A DNA stretch of 64,000 nucleotides. Source: JACKII01 sp963807085. GTDB lineage: Bacteria; Pseudomonadota; Alphaproteobacteria; Bin95. The position numbers were made by a program, and so were the translations under genes. Of the stretch, positions 27,294 to 36,394 are shown piece by piece. The stretch covers positions 682,001 through 746,000 of the forward strand of contig CAWEBB010000032.1 of the NCBI GenBank assembly GCA_963807085.1. The letters run 5' to 3'. The notes beneath the pieces were generated by a model. It did not search any database, was not told where the DNA came from, and worked only from the letters and a program-made list of their open reading frames with translations. Numbering within the stretch: position 1 is the first letter of the stretch; each line of letters begins with the position of its first letter.

Positions 27294-28412
27294 TTAGACC
27301 CGCATCGGCATCAGCACATAGAGCGCGCTGTGGTCGGAATGATCCCGGATGATCGTGGGCGCCGCCGGGTCGGCGAGCGAGAATTCCGCAGAATCGCCTT
27401 CGATCTGCTGGGTGATGTCCAGAAGATAGCGGGCATTGAAGCCGATCTCCATCGGCTCGGCGCCGTATTCAATCTCTACTTCCTCGTTCGCCGAGCCAGA
27501 GTCGGCGCTCGAGGCCGAAAGCACCACATTGCCGCTGCCGATCGCCAGTTTGATGGCGCGCGATTTCTCGGTGGAGATGGTGGCGACGCGGTCGACGGCT
27601 GCCTGAAAGGTCTTGCTGTCGACGATCAGCGTCTTTTCGTTCCCTTCCGGGATGACGCGCTGGTAGTCCGGAAAGGTACCGTCGATCAGCTTTGACGTCA
27701 GTTCGACCGTACCGAACGAGAATTGGATTTTCGTGTCGCTGACGGCGACCTGCACATCTTCCGTGGCATCATCCAGCAGCTTGCGGACTTCGCTGACGGT
27801 CTTGCGGGGCACGATAACGCCCGGCATGTTGGCCGCGCCTTCCGGCAGCGGGATCTCCACCCGCGCGAGCCGGTGGCCGTCTGTCGCCACCGCGCGCAGA
27901 ACGGGCGTGCCGTCATTTTCGGCGGGGTGGAGGAAGATCCCGTTCAGGTAGTAACGCGTCTCTTCGGTCGAGATGGCGAACCGGGTCCGATCGATCAGGC
28001 TGCGCAGATCGCGCGCGGCGAGCGTGAAGCGATGAGCGAGGTCGCCTTCGGTCAGAATGGGGAACTCGTCAATCGGCAGGGACGCCAGCGAGAAGGTGGA
28101 GCGTCCGGCCCGAAGAATCAGTTGCCCCTCCTTGGCGGTCGAATCCAATTCGACCTGCGCCCCTTCCGGCAGCTTGCGCGTGATGTCATAGAGCATGTGA
28201 GCAGAGGCCGTCGCGCCGCCGCCATTAGCGACCGAGACCGGCACGTCTTCGACGATCGACAGGTCCATATCCGTCGCCGTCAATGACAGCCTATCCGCAT
28301 CGGCTGAAAGGCGGATATTGGCCAATATCGGGATCGTATTACGTCGTTCGACAACGCTTTGCGCGTGCGAAAGACCCTTCAAGAGAGCCGCTCGTTCGAT
28401 CGTAACTTTCAT
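27294..28412 (-). CDS. dnaN: DNA polymerase III beta subunit (sliding clamp)
   Basis: 372 residues, the usual clamp length with three similar domains. It starts MKVTIERAALLKGLSHAQSV and ends YVLMPMRV, both typical of the family; ILANIRLSA and ATDGHRLA motifs are present. The ATG at 28412 is chosen because the open frame beyond it is not clamp-like. It tethers DNA polymerase III to DNA. The 186-bp gap upstream to rnhA shows no DnaA-box-like sequence to my eye, so there is no sign of an origin here. Confidence 0.95.
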   Translation of the reverse strand: MKVTIERAALLKGLSHAQSVVERRNTIPILANIRLSADADRLSLTATDMDLSIVEDVPVSVANGGGATASAHMLYDITRKLPEGAQVELDSTAKEGQLILRAGRSTFSLASLPIDEFPILTEGDLAHRFTLAARDLRSLIDRTRFAISTEETRYYLNGIFLHPAENDGTPVLRAVATDGHRLARVEIPLPEGAANMPGVIVPRKTVSEVRKLLDDATEDVQVAVSDTKIQFSFGTVELTSKLIDGTFPDYQRVIPEGNEKTLIVDSKTFQAAVDRVATISTEKSRAIKLAIGSGNVVLSASSADSGSANEEVEIEYGAEPMEIGFNARYLLDITQQIEGDSAEFSLADPAAPTIIRDHSDHSALYVLMPMRV

Positions 28413-28598
28413 TTTAGAACCGATACCAAAATGTTGTGCCTCCTGCCGGCAGGCGCACCGTCGCTGGTAGCAACAGCATCCCTCAAGCGGTCGATCATCA
28501 TAGCAGGAGTGGCGCCAAAGCCAAGGCAAACCGCGCGATTCGCCTTGGGATGAATGGCGGGTGAGTGGCGGGGGGCGTTGAGGGGGGCGACGAGGGGT

Positions 28599-29055
28599 TC
28601 AGGCGTTTTCGGCGGCCGAGCGCGCCAGCCTGTCGACCCGCTCGTTGTCGGGGTCGCCCGCATGGCCTCTGACCCAGCGCCATTCGATCCGATGACGGGC
28701 CAGCGCCGCATCCAGGCGCTCCCACAAATCCTGGTTTTTAACCGGCTTCTTGCCTGCGGTGCGCCAGCCGTTCGCCTTCCAACGCGGCAGCCAATCGGTG
28801 ATACCGTTCTTCACATAGGCGCTGTCGGTGGAAAGGCACACATGACTAGGGCGTTTCAGCGCCTCCAGGGCCCGGATGGCGGCCATGAGTTCCATGCGGT
28901 TGTTGGTAGAGTTCGGTCTCGCCGCCGCTCAACTCTTTTTCCACGCCGCGATAGCGCAGCAACACGCCCCAGCCGCCCCGCCCGGGATTGCCGAGACAGG
29001 AACCATCCGTGAAAACCTCCACCACCTGATCCTCGCCGTTACTATTCGAGACCAT
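28599..29055 (-). CDS. rnhA: Ribonuclease HI, one frameshift
   Basis: About 152 residues after repair. The first part VEVFTDGSCLGNPGRGGWG has the first catalytic Asp and is followed by SGGET; a one-base shift near 28905-28915 is needed to continue as STNNRMELMAAI (catalytic Glu), LSTDSAYVKNGI (Asp) and GHAGDPDNERVD (Asp). All four DEDD-type residues are thus present across the two frames. It degrades RNA in RNA-DNA hybrids. The start overlaps the thrB end by 14 bp in the ispH-thrB-rnhA cluster familiar from alphaproteobacteria. The break in such a conserved gene is probably a consensus error. Confidence 0.85.
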
Positions 29056-30004
29056 AGCCTCCGATTCCCTTGATTCCCTGGTGGAACCGCAACCGTTGCC
29101 AGTATTCCAGCGGATCCTTGGGTGTCACCATCGCGTCCGGCGGGTGGTTTACCCAATCGAACAGCCGGGTAAGCAGGAAGCGCAGGCAGCAGCCGCGGGC
29201 GAGGGTCGGCAGTGCTTTTCGTTCGGCATCGGTCAGTGGCCGCACGCTCTCATAGGCCGCCAGCAACGCCCGTGCCTTGGTAATGTTCAGGCTATTGTCG
29301 CGTTCGAAGCACCAGGCATTGATGCAGATGGCCATGTCGTAGGCGAGCGCGTCGTTGCAGGCGAAATAAAAGTCAATCAGCCCTGAAAGGCGTTCGCCGA
29401 TAAAGAAGACATTGTCGGGAAACAGGTCGGCATGAATGACGCCCCAGGGCAGATCCGTCGGCCAAGCCGCCATCAGGTGACCAAACTCTTCGCTAAGGTC
29501 GTTGGCCAGTCCCGGACGCACTTCATCGGCGCGGTCCACCGTTGCGTCGAGTAACGCACCCCATCCATCCACGGACAGAGAATTCGGGCGTTTGAGGGCA
29601 AAGTCTGCGCTCGCCAGATGGAAACGGGCCAGCGCCCGGCCCGTTTCGGCGCAATGGGCGACTTTGGGCCGCTGGGGGGACAGGCCCTGCAGGAAGCTGA
29701 TGATTGCCGCCGGACGGTCGTTCAACTCCCGCAACGCCTTTCCGTTACGGCCGCGAATGGGGGTGGGGCAGGGGATGCCTGCCGCGGCGAGATGCTCCAT
29801 CAGGCCGATGAAAAACGGCAGGTCAGCCCGTTCGACGCGCTTTTCATACAGGGTGAGGATGAAGCGACCCCGATCGGTCTCCAAAAAGAAATTGGAATTT
29901 TCAACGCCTTCCGCGATGCCCTTGAACGCGATAACGTTGCCTAGATCGTAGCTTTCCAGGAAGGTGAGCAGGTCTTCTTGTTCGACAGGCGTGTAAACCG
30001 CCAT
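29042..30004 (-). CDS. thrB: Homoserine kinase (ThrB type II, APH-fold)
   Basis: 320 residues of the choline-kinase-like homoserine kinase family found in proteobacteria, distinct from the GHMP-type ThrB. N-terminal MAVYTPVEQEDLLTFLESYD and the EGVENSNFF nucleotide region are characteristic; the catalytic motif is VIHADLFPDNVFF followed by GLIDFYFACND. It phosphorylates homoserine in threonine synthesis. It lies between ispH (70 bp) and rnhA (overlap), a conserved order. Confidence 0.93.
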   Translation of the reverse strand: MAVYTPVEQEDLLTFLESYDLGNVIAFKGIAEGVENSNFFLETDRGRFILTLYEKRVERADLPFFIGLMEHLAAAGIPCPTPIRGRNGKALRELNDRPAAIISFLQGLSPQRPKVAHCAETGRALARFHLASADFALKRPNSLSVDGWGALLDATVDRADEVRPGLANDLSEEFGHLMAAWPTDLPWGVIHADLFPDNVFFIGERLSGLIDFYFACNDALAYDMAICINAWCFERDNSLNITKARALLAAYESVRPLTDAERKALPTLARGCCLRFLLTRLFDWVNHPPDAMVTPKDPLEYWQRLRFHQGIKGIGGYGLE

Positions 30005-30074
30005 GAGCAGCACGACTCGGTTGGTTCGGGACGGACAATATCCACGCGCACGTCGCCTGACGGAACAGGCTGTG

Positions 30075-31040
30075 TCAAGCTGCGTTTCCGCTGGGCTGCA
30101 CGAGAATGCGCGGCAGTTTGAACTCCACCCCCTCCTTGGCTGTCTCCAGCGTTTTCATGGTGACCTCGAACCGATCTTTCACTGCGTCGATAACCCCCTG
30201 AACGAGCGCCTCGGGTGCCGATGCGCCGGCGGAAATGGCGAGCGTCTGAATGCCCTCCAGCGCCGGCCAATAGATGCCATCCTTGTTGTCGACCAATTGG
30301 GCTTGATGGCAGCCTGCCTGCCGCGCAACCTCGACCAGACGATTGGAATTCGACGAATTGGCCGAGCCGACGACGAGAAACGCATCTGCTTTGGCCGCAG
30401 CCGTCTTGACGGCCAATTGGCGGTTGGTGGTGGCGTAGCAGATGTCTTCCTGCTTCGGTGCGGCAATCTCTGGAAAGCGCCGGCGGAGCACCGCGATGAT
30501 GTCCTTGGTGTCGTCGACGGAAAGCGTGGTCTGGGTGACGTAGGCAAGCCCCTCGGCCGGTGGCGGTTCGACTGCCTCGGCATCCTCGATCGTCTCGATC
30601 AGGGTGGCGGCGCCGTTCGGTACCTGCCCCAACGTTCCGACGACCTCCGGGTGGCCGGCATGACCGATCAGCAGCAGGTGGCGACCCTCGCGCTCGTGAT
30701 GCCTTTCCGCATCGCGGTGCACCTTGCTCACCAGTGGGCAGGTGGCGTCGACAAAGGTCAGGTTGCGGCGCTGAGCCTCGGCGGGCACCGACTTGGGCAC
30801 GCCATGGGCCGAGAAGATCACGGGCGCATCGCCCGGCACCTCGTTCAGTTCCGCCACAAAGACCGCGCCCCTGGCTTTCAGCGATTCGACCACATGCCGG
30901 TTATGCACGATCTCGTGCCGCACATACACCGGTGGCCCCCATTTTTCCAGGGCGCGCTCCACGATCAGAATTGCTCGATCGACGCCGGCACAGAAGCCGC
31001 GCGGCGCGGCGAGCAGGACGGTTAGCGGCGGCTTAGGCAT
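30075..31040 (-). CDS. ispH: 4-hydroxy-3-methylbut-2-enyl diphosphate reductase
   Basis: 321 residues. The three [4Fe-4S] cysteines are in PRGFCAGVDRAI, VDATCPLVSKVH and EDICYATTNRQ; conserved HAGHPEVVGT and the SANSSNSNRL substrate motif are present. It makes IPP and DMAPP in the last step of the non-mevalonate pathway. The start at 31040 fits the family; the open frame to 31133 would reach the divergent lipoprotein gene. First gene of ispH-thrB-rnhA. Confidence 0.95.
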   Translation of the reverse strand: MPKPPLTVLLAAPRGFCAGVDRAILIVERALEKWGPPVYVRHEIVHNRHVVESLKARGAVFVAELNEVPGDAPVIFSAHGVPKSVPAEAQRRNLTFVDATCPLVSKVHRDAERHHEREGRHLLLIGHAGHPEVVGTLGQVPNGAATLIETIEDAEAVEPPPAEGLAYVTQTTLSVDDTKDIIAVLRRRFPEIAAPKQEDICYATTNRQLAVKTAAAKADAFLVVGSANSSNSNRLVEVARQAGCHQAQLVDNKDGIYWPALEGIQTLAISAGASAPEALVQGVIDAVKDRFEVTMKTLETAKEGVEFKLPRILVQPSGNAA

Positions 31041-31133
31041 GAGGCATGACCTCCGGAGTGAAGCGACAAGCTTGCTGCGCTGGAAACGCTGCTTATGGTG
31101 GCTACCTAGCACAACCCCGTTCCAGGAGACCAT

Positions 31134-31697
31134 ATGACTGATAAGGCATACGCCCTTCGTTTCGGCAAACGCCTTGCCGCCGCTGTCCTTGCCGTCGGGA
31201 TCGGCGGGTGCAGCATGTTCGACGATTCGAACGAGCTCGTGGTCAGTTGTCCGACGACGGGCGTACTCGCCGCGGGCGAACTCCTGGAACGCTACACCGA
31301 AAACAGTGAACGCGATATTACCAATCTGATCATCCGTGCGCGTGTTGGCAACCTCGCCAACGCCTGTTCGATCTTAAGGGAACAGCGGGAAATCGAGATG
31401 GACCTGGCTCTACAGGTTTCCGCCGAACGAGGGCCGGCGGCGGTTCCCGGCCAGCAACAGGTGATCGCCTATTTCGTGGCGATTGCCGACGAGCAAAACC
31501 TCATCCTCTCGCGGAAGGAGTTTCGCTTGGCGGCCACTTTCGAGGGAAACGCACGGCAGGCAGTGTTCAAGGAGGAGCTGTTCCTGGCGATCCCAATACC
31601 CGAGAACCGGAGGGTAAGCGACTACCGCGTCATCGTCGGGCTGCAACTAACCGAAGACGAACTGCGCCGCGTGTTAAGCGAGAAGGACAAGCGTTAG
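31134..31697 (+). CDS. Predicted lipoprotein, unknown function
   Basis: 187 residues with a lipoprotein signal: charged start, hydrophobic AAAVLAVGIGGC and lipid-accepting Cys near residue 24 followed by S, suggesting outer-membrane sorting. The mature part is mixed alpha/beta with one conserved-looking EDE/RRVLSEK end; two further Cys (VSCPTT, NACSIL) could form a disulfide. AGGAG lies 7 nt before the ATG. It is transcribed away from ispH. I do not recognise a family with confidence. Confidence 0.75.
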   Translation: MTDKAYALRFGKRLAAAVLAVGIGGCSMFDDSNELVVSCPTTGVLAAGELLERYTENSERDITNLIIRARVGNLANACSILREQREIEMDLALQVSAERGPAAVPGQQQVIAYFVAIADEQNLILSRKEFRLAATFEGNARQAVFKEELFLAIPIPENRRVSDYRVIVGLQLTEDELRRVLSEKDKR

Positions 31698-31720
31698 CGC
31701 TGAAACCGCCCTCTCCAGCC

Positions 31721-32624
31721 TTATTGCAACCCTCGTTGGCGCGGGTCGAGAATGTCCCGAAGGGCGTCGCCGAGCAGGTTGGTGCCGAAAACCACCAGAC
31801 TGATGGCGATGCCAGGGAAAATGACGAGCCAAGGGGCGGTGCGCACATACTCGGCCGCGCTTTCGCTCAACATGCGCCCCCAACTGGCGTGTGGCTCCGG
31901 AATGCCGAGACCCAGGAAGGACAGCGAGGCTTCCGTCAAGATCGCCGCACCGAGCTGAGCGGTCGCAAGAACGATCAACGGTGCAAGCGTGTTCGGCAGC
32001 ACATGGCGGATGGCGATCCAGGTCTCGCTGATGCCGGCTGCCCGTGCCGCTTCGACAAACGGCATCTCGCGGAGCGATAGCGTGTTGGAGCGAATGACGC
32101 GTGCAATGTTCGGCACCAATGGGATCGATATGGCGATGATGGTGTTCTCGAGGCTCGGCCCCAAGGCAGCGGCCATGACCAATGCCATCACCAGCAGCGG
32201 CAGGGCCTGCATCACATCGATAAAACGTTGCATGATCAGATCGAACCAGCCGCGCAGATAACCGCTCGACAAGCCGATCATCACCCCAATGACACAGCCA
32301 AGAACCGTTGAGCCAACCCCCACCATCAAAGAGATGCGTGCGCCATAAATGATACGGGCATAGACGTCACGGCCCATCATGTCGGCGCCGAGCACATGCT
32401 GGGCGCCCGGGGCCGCGAGGGATGTAGCAGCGTTGGTTTGGTATGGATCGGCGCCGGCGACAAATTCGGCAAAGATCGCGGCAAAAACGAATAGCGCGGT
32501 AATGACGGCGCCGATGGCGCCGAGGGGATAGCTGCCGGCAAAACCGCCGGACGTGATACCAGACGCTGCGGTGGGGCCTTTCCGCTGTCGGAAGCGTTTC
32601 GATGCTGAAATCAGGCGTGGTCAT
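31721..32624 (-). CDS. Peptide-type ABC transporter permease (DppC-like), one frameshift
   Basis: About 300 residues after repair. The start MTTPDFSIETLPTAERP at 32624 is followed by a frame change in the CCCC run near 32575, after which SGGFAGSYPLGAIG and GADMMGRDVYARIIYGARISL continue to the stop. The permease EAA loop is EAARAAGISETWIAIRHVLPN. Multiple membrane segments match the DppC/OppC family. It is 14 bp from the DppB-like gene. No ATPase genes follow; the next gene is the lipoprotein on the other strand, so ATP-binding subunits must be elsewhere or absent. Confidence 0.82.
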
Positions 32625-32638
32625 GGCATCGGCTCCCG

Positions 32639-33583
32639 TCAGCTATACCGGATGCGGGGGTCGAGCACCGCATACAGCAGATCGACGATCAAGTTTACGA
32701 CGACGGTTATCAAGGCGATCAGCATCACCAGGTTCTGGACGATCGGATAGTCGCGCCACTGGATCGCCTCGACAAGGAAACGCGCGACGCCGGGAATATT
32801 GAAAACCGTTTCGGTCACGATCAGCCCGCCGATCAGAAAGGCAGCTTCAATCCCGATAATGGTGGTGACTGGCAGGATCGCGTTTCGGAGCGCGTGCTTG
32901 TAATTGATGACACTCTCGCTGGCGCCTTTCGAGCGGGCGGTGCGCACATAGTCCTGCCGCATCACTTCCAGCATGCTGGACCGGGTCAGGCGCATGATAA
33001 TCGCCGACGCGCGGAACCCAACCGCCGCCGCGGGGACAATGAGCAACGCCAACTCGTCATACCAAGTCTCCGGCACGTCCGTATAAATCGGTATGTATCC
33101 CGCCCAGGCAACAAAGGCCATGAGGATCAACAAGCCCAGCCAGAAGCTGGGGAGCGAAAGGCCGGACAGTGAAATGACGCGAACGAGATAGTCGGCCCAG
33201 GTATTCTGCTTCACGGCGCTGATGACACCTAGCGGCAACCCAAACAACACGGAGAAAAACAGGGCGAGACCGGCCAGTTTCGCCGTAATCGGGATGCGCG
33301 GGGCGAGTTCATCGAGCGCGGGTAATTCACTAACATATGAGTAGCCAAAATCCCCAACGGCCAGGCCACTGATCCAGTTCCAATATTGTTCCCAAAGCGG
33401 CAGGTCGAGGCCAAGTTCCTGTTCCAAATACTTCTTTTCCTGTGGGTCGATGAAACCCGCAGAATCGAAAAGAATATCGGCGATATTGCCTGGAACCAGG
33501 CGCAACAACACGAAAATGATGATCGAAATGCCGACCAAGGTCAGCATCATCAATAAAATCCGGCGGATGAGATAGGATGTCAC
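32639..33583 (-). CDS. Peptide-type ABC transporter permease (DppB-like)
   Basis: 314 residues, six membrane helices, DppB/OppB family. It begins MTSYLIRRILLMMLTLVGIS; the EAA loop reads DYVRTARSKGASESVINYKHALRNA and the end LLYAVLDPRIRYS is typical. It pairs with the DppC-like gene downstream to form the channel for a peptide, opine, nickel or similar solute. The substrate-binding protein gene lies upstream (104 bp). The frame is intact, in contrast with both neighbours. Confidence 0.92.
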   Translation of the reverse strand: MTSYLIRRILLMMLTLVGISIIIFVLLRLVPGNIADILFDSAGFIDPQEKKYLEQELGLDLPLWEQYWNWISGLAVGDFGYSYVSELPALDELAPRIPITAKLAGLALFFSVLFGLPLGVISAVKQNTWADYLVRVISLSGLSLPSFWLGLLILMAFVAWAGYIPIYTDVPETWYDELALLIVPAAAVGFRASAIIMRLTRSSMLEVMRQDYVRTARSKGASESVINYKHALRNAILPVTTIIGIEAAFLIGGLIVTETVFNIPGVARFLVEAIQWRDYPIVQNLVMLIALITVVVNLIVDLLYAVLDPRIRYS

Positions 33584-33686
33584 GGGCCGTGTTACTCTCT
33601 GGATTGAAGCAACCGAATAAAACAGTGAAGTCGGGGTGACGGCTATCAGGCAACTGCCACCCCGATTATTGTTTCAGCGCAAAAAT

Positions 33687-35306
33687 CTACTGGTCGAGCC
33701 ACACATCTTCAAACCGCCAGCCGTTGTAGAGCTGTTGGTCATCGCGATGAAGCCCTGGACGTAGCGGTCTGCCAGCAGGTCGCGCCGACTTGCCATGGAA
33801 GATGATCGGCCGGGCCACATCTTCCTGCAGCTTGCGCGTCGATCTCCCAGACCAGCTTTTTGCGCTCTTCCTGGATCGGTCATGGACGGACTGCTTGACG
33901 AACAGCTTCTGCAGTTCCTCGTTGCAATAGCCGGTGTAGTTCCGCTGCGAGCCGCAGGCGTAGTTTTCGAAGAAGTTCACGTCCGGGATCGTCGACGCCG
34001 ATGCCGGTCAGGTTCATGCCGACCTGATAGTCTTTCCGCGCGACCGTCGCATGCCAGTTGGACGGTCTCGATCACCTCCAGTTCGGCGTCGATATAGATC
34101 TCTTTCAGGTGGTCGATCAGGATGACCGCCGGATCGCGGTAAATCGCGATATTGCGGGTCGAGACCGTCACCTTCAGGCGGTTGTCCGGGCCATAGCCGG
34201 CTTCCTCCATCAGCTTGCGCGCTTCTTCACGGTTAGCTTCGACGTCGCCATAGCCGGCAACCTTCGCTCAATTCCTCCGGCGGCAGGCCCCAAACGCCGC
34301 CGGGCGGGGGCAGCATCGCGCCGCCGATCTCGCCCTTGCCCTCGGTGAGGATGTCGACGAACGCCTGCGGTCGATGGCCAGCGCCATCGCCTTGCGCACG
34401 TTCTCGTTGTCGAACGGCGGTGCATCGCGATTGACGATCAGGTTGCGGGAAACGTTGGTCGGCAACCAAATCACAGATCGCGTTCGGCGCCTGTTCCTTG
34501 ACATCCTTGCATCAGCGGGATGGTGACATCGCCGACGAAGGTCATGTCGAACTCGCCGGCGATGAAGCGCCAGCACGCGGGTAGAGCGGCTGCGATGATG
34601 GTCCAGTCGATGGCGTCAAGATAGGGACGGTCCTTCTTTCCAGTAGTCCTCGTTTTTGGCGAACTTGATGCTTTCGTTCTGCTTCAGCTCAACAAATTTG
34701 AACGGACCGGTGCCGATCGGGTCGGTGCGCATCGTCTTGGGCGTCGACGTGGCACGGATAGACCGGCGAATAGCCCGAGGCGAGCAGCGCCAGGAACGCC
34801 GGCTGCGGCTGGCCCAGGTGAGAACGTCGCCTTGATGTCGCCGTCGGTCGTCAACTCTCCTTCAGGTTCCAATACCAGGACTTGCGCGGGTTTTTACGCA
34901 GGCGCATTTCGCGCGCACATTGCCGAGCAGACTGGTCCCAGGTGCATTTCACGTCTTCGCGGTGAACGGCTTGCCGTCATGCCATTTGACGCCTTCGCGC
35001 AGCGTTAAAGGTCAGGTTGGTCTTGCCGTCGTCCCAGGACCAATCGGTCGCCAGATCCGGCACGATAGAATCCAGGCTGTTCTGCGCGATCCTGCTGATC
35101 GAAGATGACGAGATTGTTGTAACACGCCCATGATACGGGATGATCGTCGAGTTGGTCGCTTCCTCATGGATGGAGCCGCTCGGCGGCGTGCCGCGGTGAT
35201 AGATCTTTAGCGTCCCGCCCGCTTTTTGGGCGTATGCGGCGGTGAGCGGCACCGCCAATATGGCGGCCACCATGCCCAATCGTGTGGCAGCTTTTAACAT
35301 CGTCAT
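33687..35306 (-). pseudogene. ABC transporter substrate-binding protein (SBP_bac_5 family), many frameshifts
   Basis: Periplasmic solute-binding protein of the dipeptide/opine/nickel class. A signal peptide (MLKAATRLGMVAAILAVPLTAAYA) precedes GTLKIYHRGTPPSGS, and the protein ends YNGWRFEDVWLDQ. In between, the reading frame shifts about once every 30-90 bp: breaks by eye near 35132, 35121, 35091, 35005, 34957, 34932 and onward. After each shift the expected family text resumes (for example IAQNSLDSIVPDLATDW, LREGVKWHDGKPF, DVKCTWDQS). The nominal length of ~530 residues is normal. Substitutions look selected, so the indels are more probably sequence errors than decay. First gene of the transporter operon. 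Confidence 0.72.
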
Positions 35307-35551
35307 TGGCGTTGTTTCCTCCTTGTATTTGTTACCGTCGCTAACTCACGCTCCGCGACGGGCCGACGCTAGCAGGCGCGTGGCGAACGCGCCACCATTG
35401 AATCCCGCAAAGAGACGCATGTCTGACGCTTGCAAGAATTCGATTGCCTGCACCATACAATAACAGGCGAGGCGGAGGTGGTCACCGGTTAAATCAATAA
35501 GGTAACTGGAAAATTGCCTCCGATCCGGCCGGATACCCGTTGATGCCCTGA

Positions 35552-36394
35552 TTAAGCATGTTCCGCGAGCCAGTTCGCGGCGGCGCGAGCCATACCACGG
35601 TTGGAGTGGCCGACATCGGGCACGCTCACCACTTCCCAGTTGAAGGGCAGCATCATCCGCCGGGCTTCGGCCGCCGCGTCGGCGTGGAAATAGAGGCCGC
35701 GCGCGTGCCGGTGCGGCCCCTGACGCATCGCTTCCTCAGAGCGCAGCAGCATGGCGTTGGTCGCGTCCTTGTCTTTGTCACCCACCATGACCACCAGGCG
35801 GCGGGGGAAGGCGCGCACCTGTACTTCCTCCAGGTCCGGGAAACGGTCCAGGCCATAGGGAAAGCGCTCGCCCGGTCGCGCCAGGGTGTAGGCGCCGGCG
35901 TTGGCCGCGATGGCAACCTCAAAGCGCGCTTTTTCCTGGAACAGGGCCAGCCGGTGCACGAACTGTCCGCCCGCGGAATGCCCGTAGAGCCAATAGCCGC
36001 TCCGGTTGGAGCCTGTCGTCTCCCGCACCTGGTCAAACAGGCGCTCGATCAGGCCATAGCTCCATTTCTCCTGGGGCAGATAGCTGCGGCGGTCGACGGT
36101 GCGCATGTTGCCGACCTCATAGGCGCGCGGGCCCGGAAAGGCCGACTGGCTGAACTCCGGCGCGAGCAGCAGGGCGCCCAGCCGTTCGGCATGAGGCTGC
36201 CAATCGTCGCGGTAGCGCTCGGCGTTGCGTTTGTAGCCGTGCAGCGCGATCAGAATGGGCGTGTCGGCCTGAAAATCCTCGGGCATCCAGGAAAAGACGC
36301 GGACCTTGTGGCCGGACTCGGCTGCCGGGTCGGTGACGGTGAATGCACCGGGGCCGGGGGCGAGAGAAGCGGATAAAGAAGCGGAGAAAGTCAT
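35552..36394 (-). CDS. Alpha/beta hydrolase (esterase/PHB-depolymerase-like)
   Basis: 280 residues. It has LIALHGYKRNAERY (oxyanion side), the nucleophile elbow YGHSAGGQFVHRL near residue 145 and a C-terminal catalytic-type His in VPDVGHSNRGM; the Asp may be in VVMVGDKDKDATN. The layout resembles LpqC/feruloyl-esterase-type hydrolases; no signal peptide is obvious. Its ATG (36392-36394) overlaps the start of the divergent queG gene, so its promoter would lie in queG coding sequence, or its true start is further in. The substrate is unknown. Confidence 0.7.
   Translation of the reverse strand: MTFSASLSASLAPGPGAFTVTDPAAESGHKVRVFSWMPEDFQADTPILIALHGYKRNAERYRDDWQPHAERLGALLLAPEFSQSAFPGPRAYEVGNMRTVDRRSYLPQEKWSYGLIERLFDQVRETTGSNRSGYWLYGHSAGGQFVHRLALFQEKARFEVAIAANAGAYTLARPGERFPYGLDRFPDLEEVQVRAFPRRLVVMVGDKDKDATNAMLLRSEEAMRQGPHRHARGLYFHADAAAEARRMMLPFNWEVVSVPDVGHSNRGMARAAANWLAEHA

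Noticed and set aside
28413..28598. Replication origin upstream of dnaN
   Set aside because: No DnaA-box-like repeats or AT-rich unwinding region are visible and dnaA is not adjacent.
33687..35306. Programmed ribosomal frameshifting in the binding protein gene
   Set aside because: There are far too many shifts, in both directions, with no slippery sites or structures at them.
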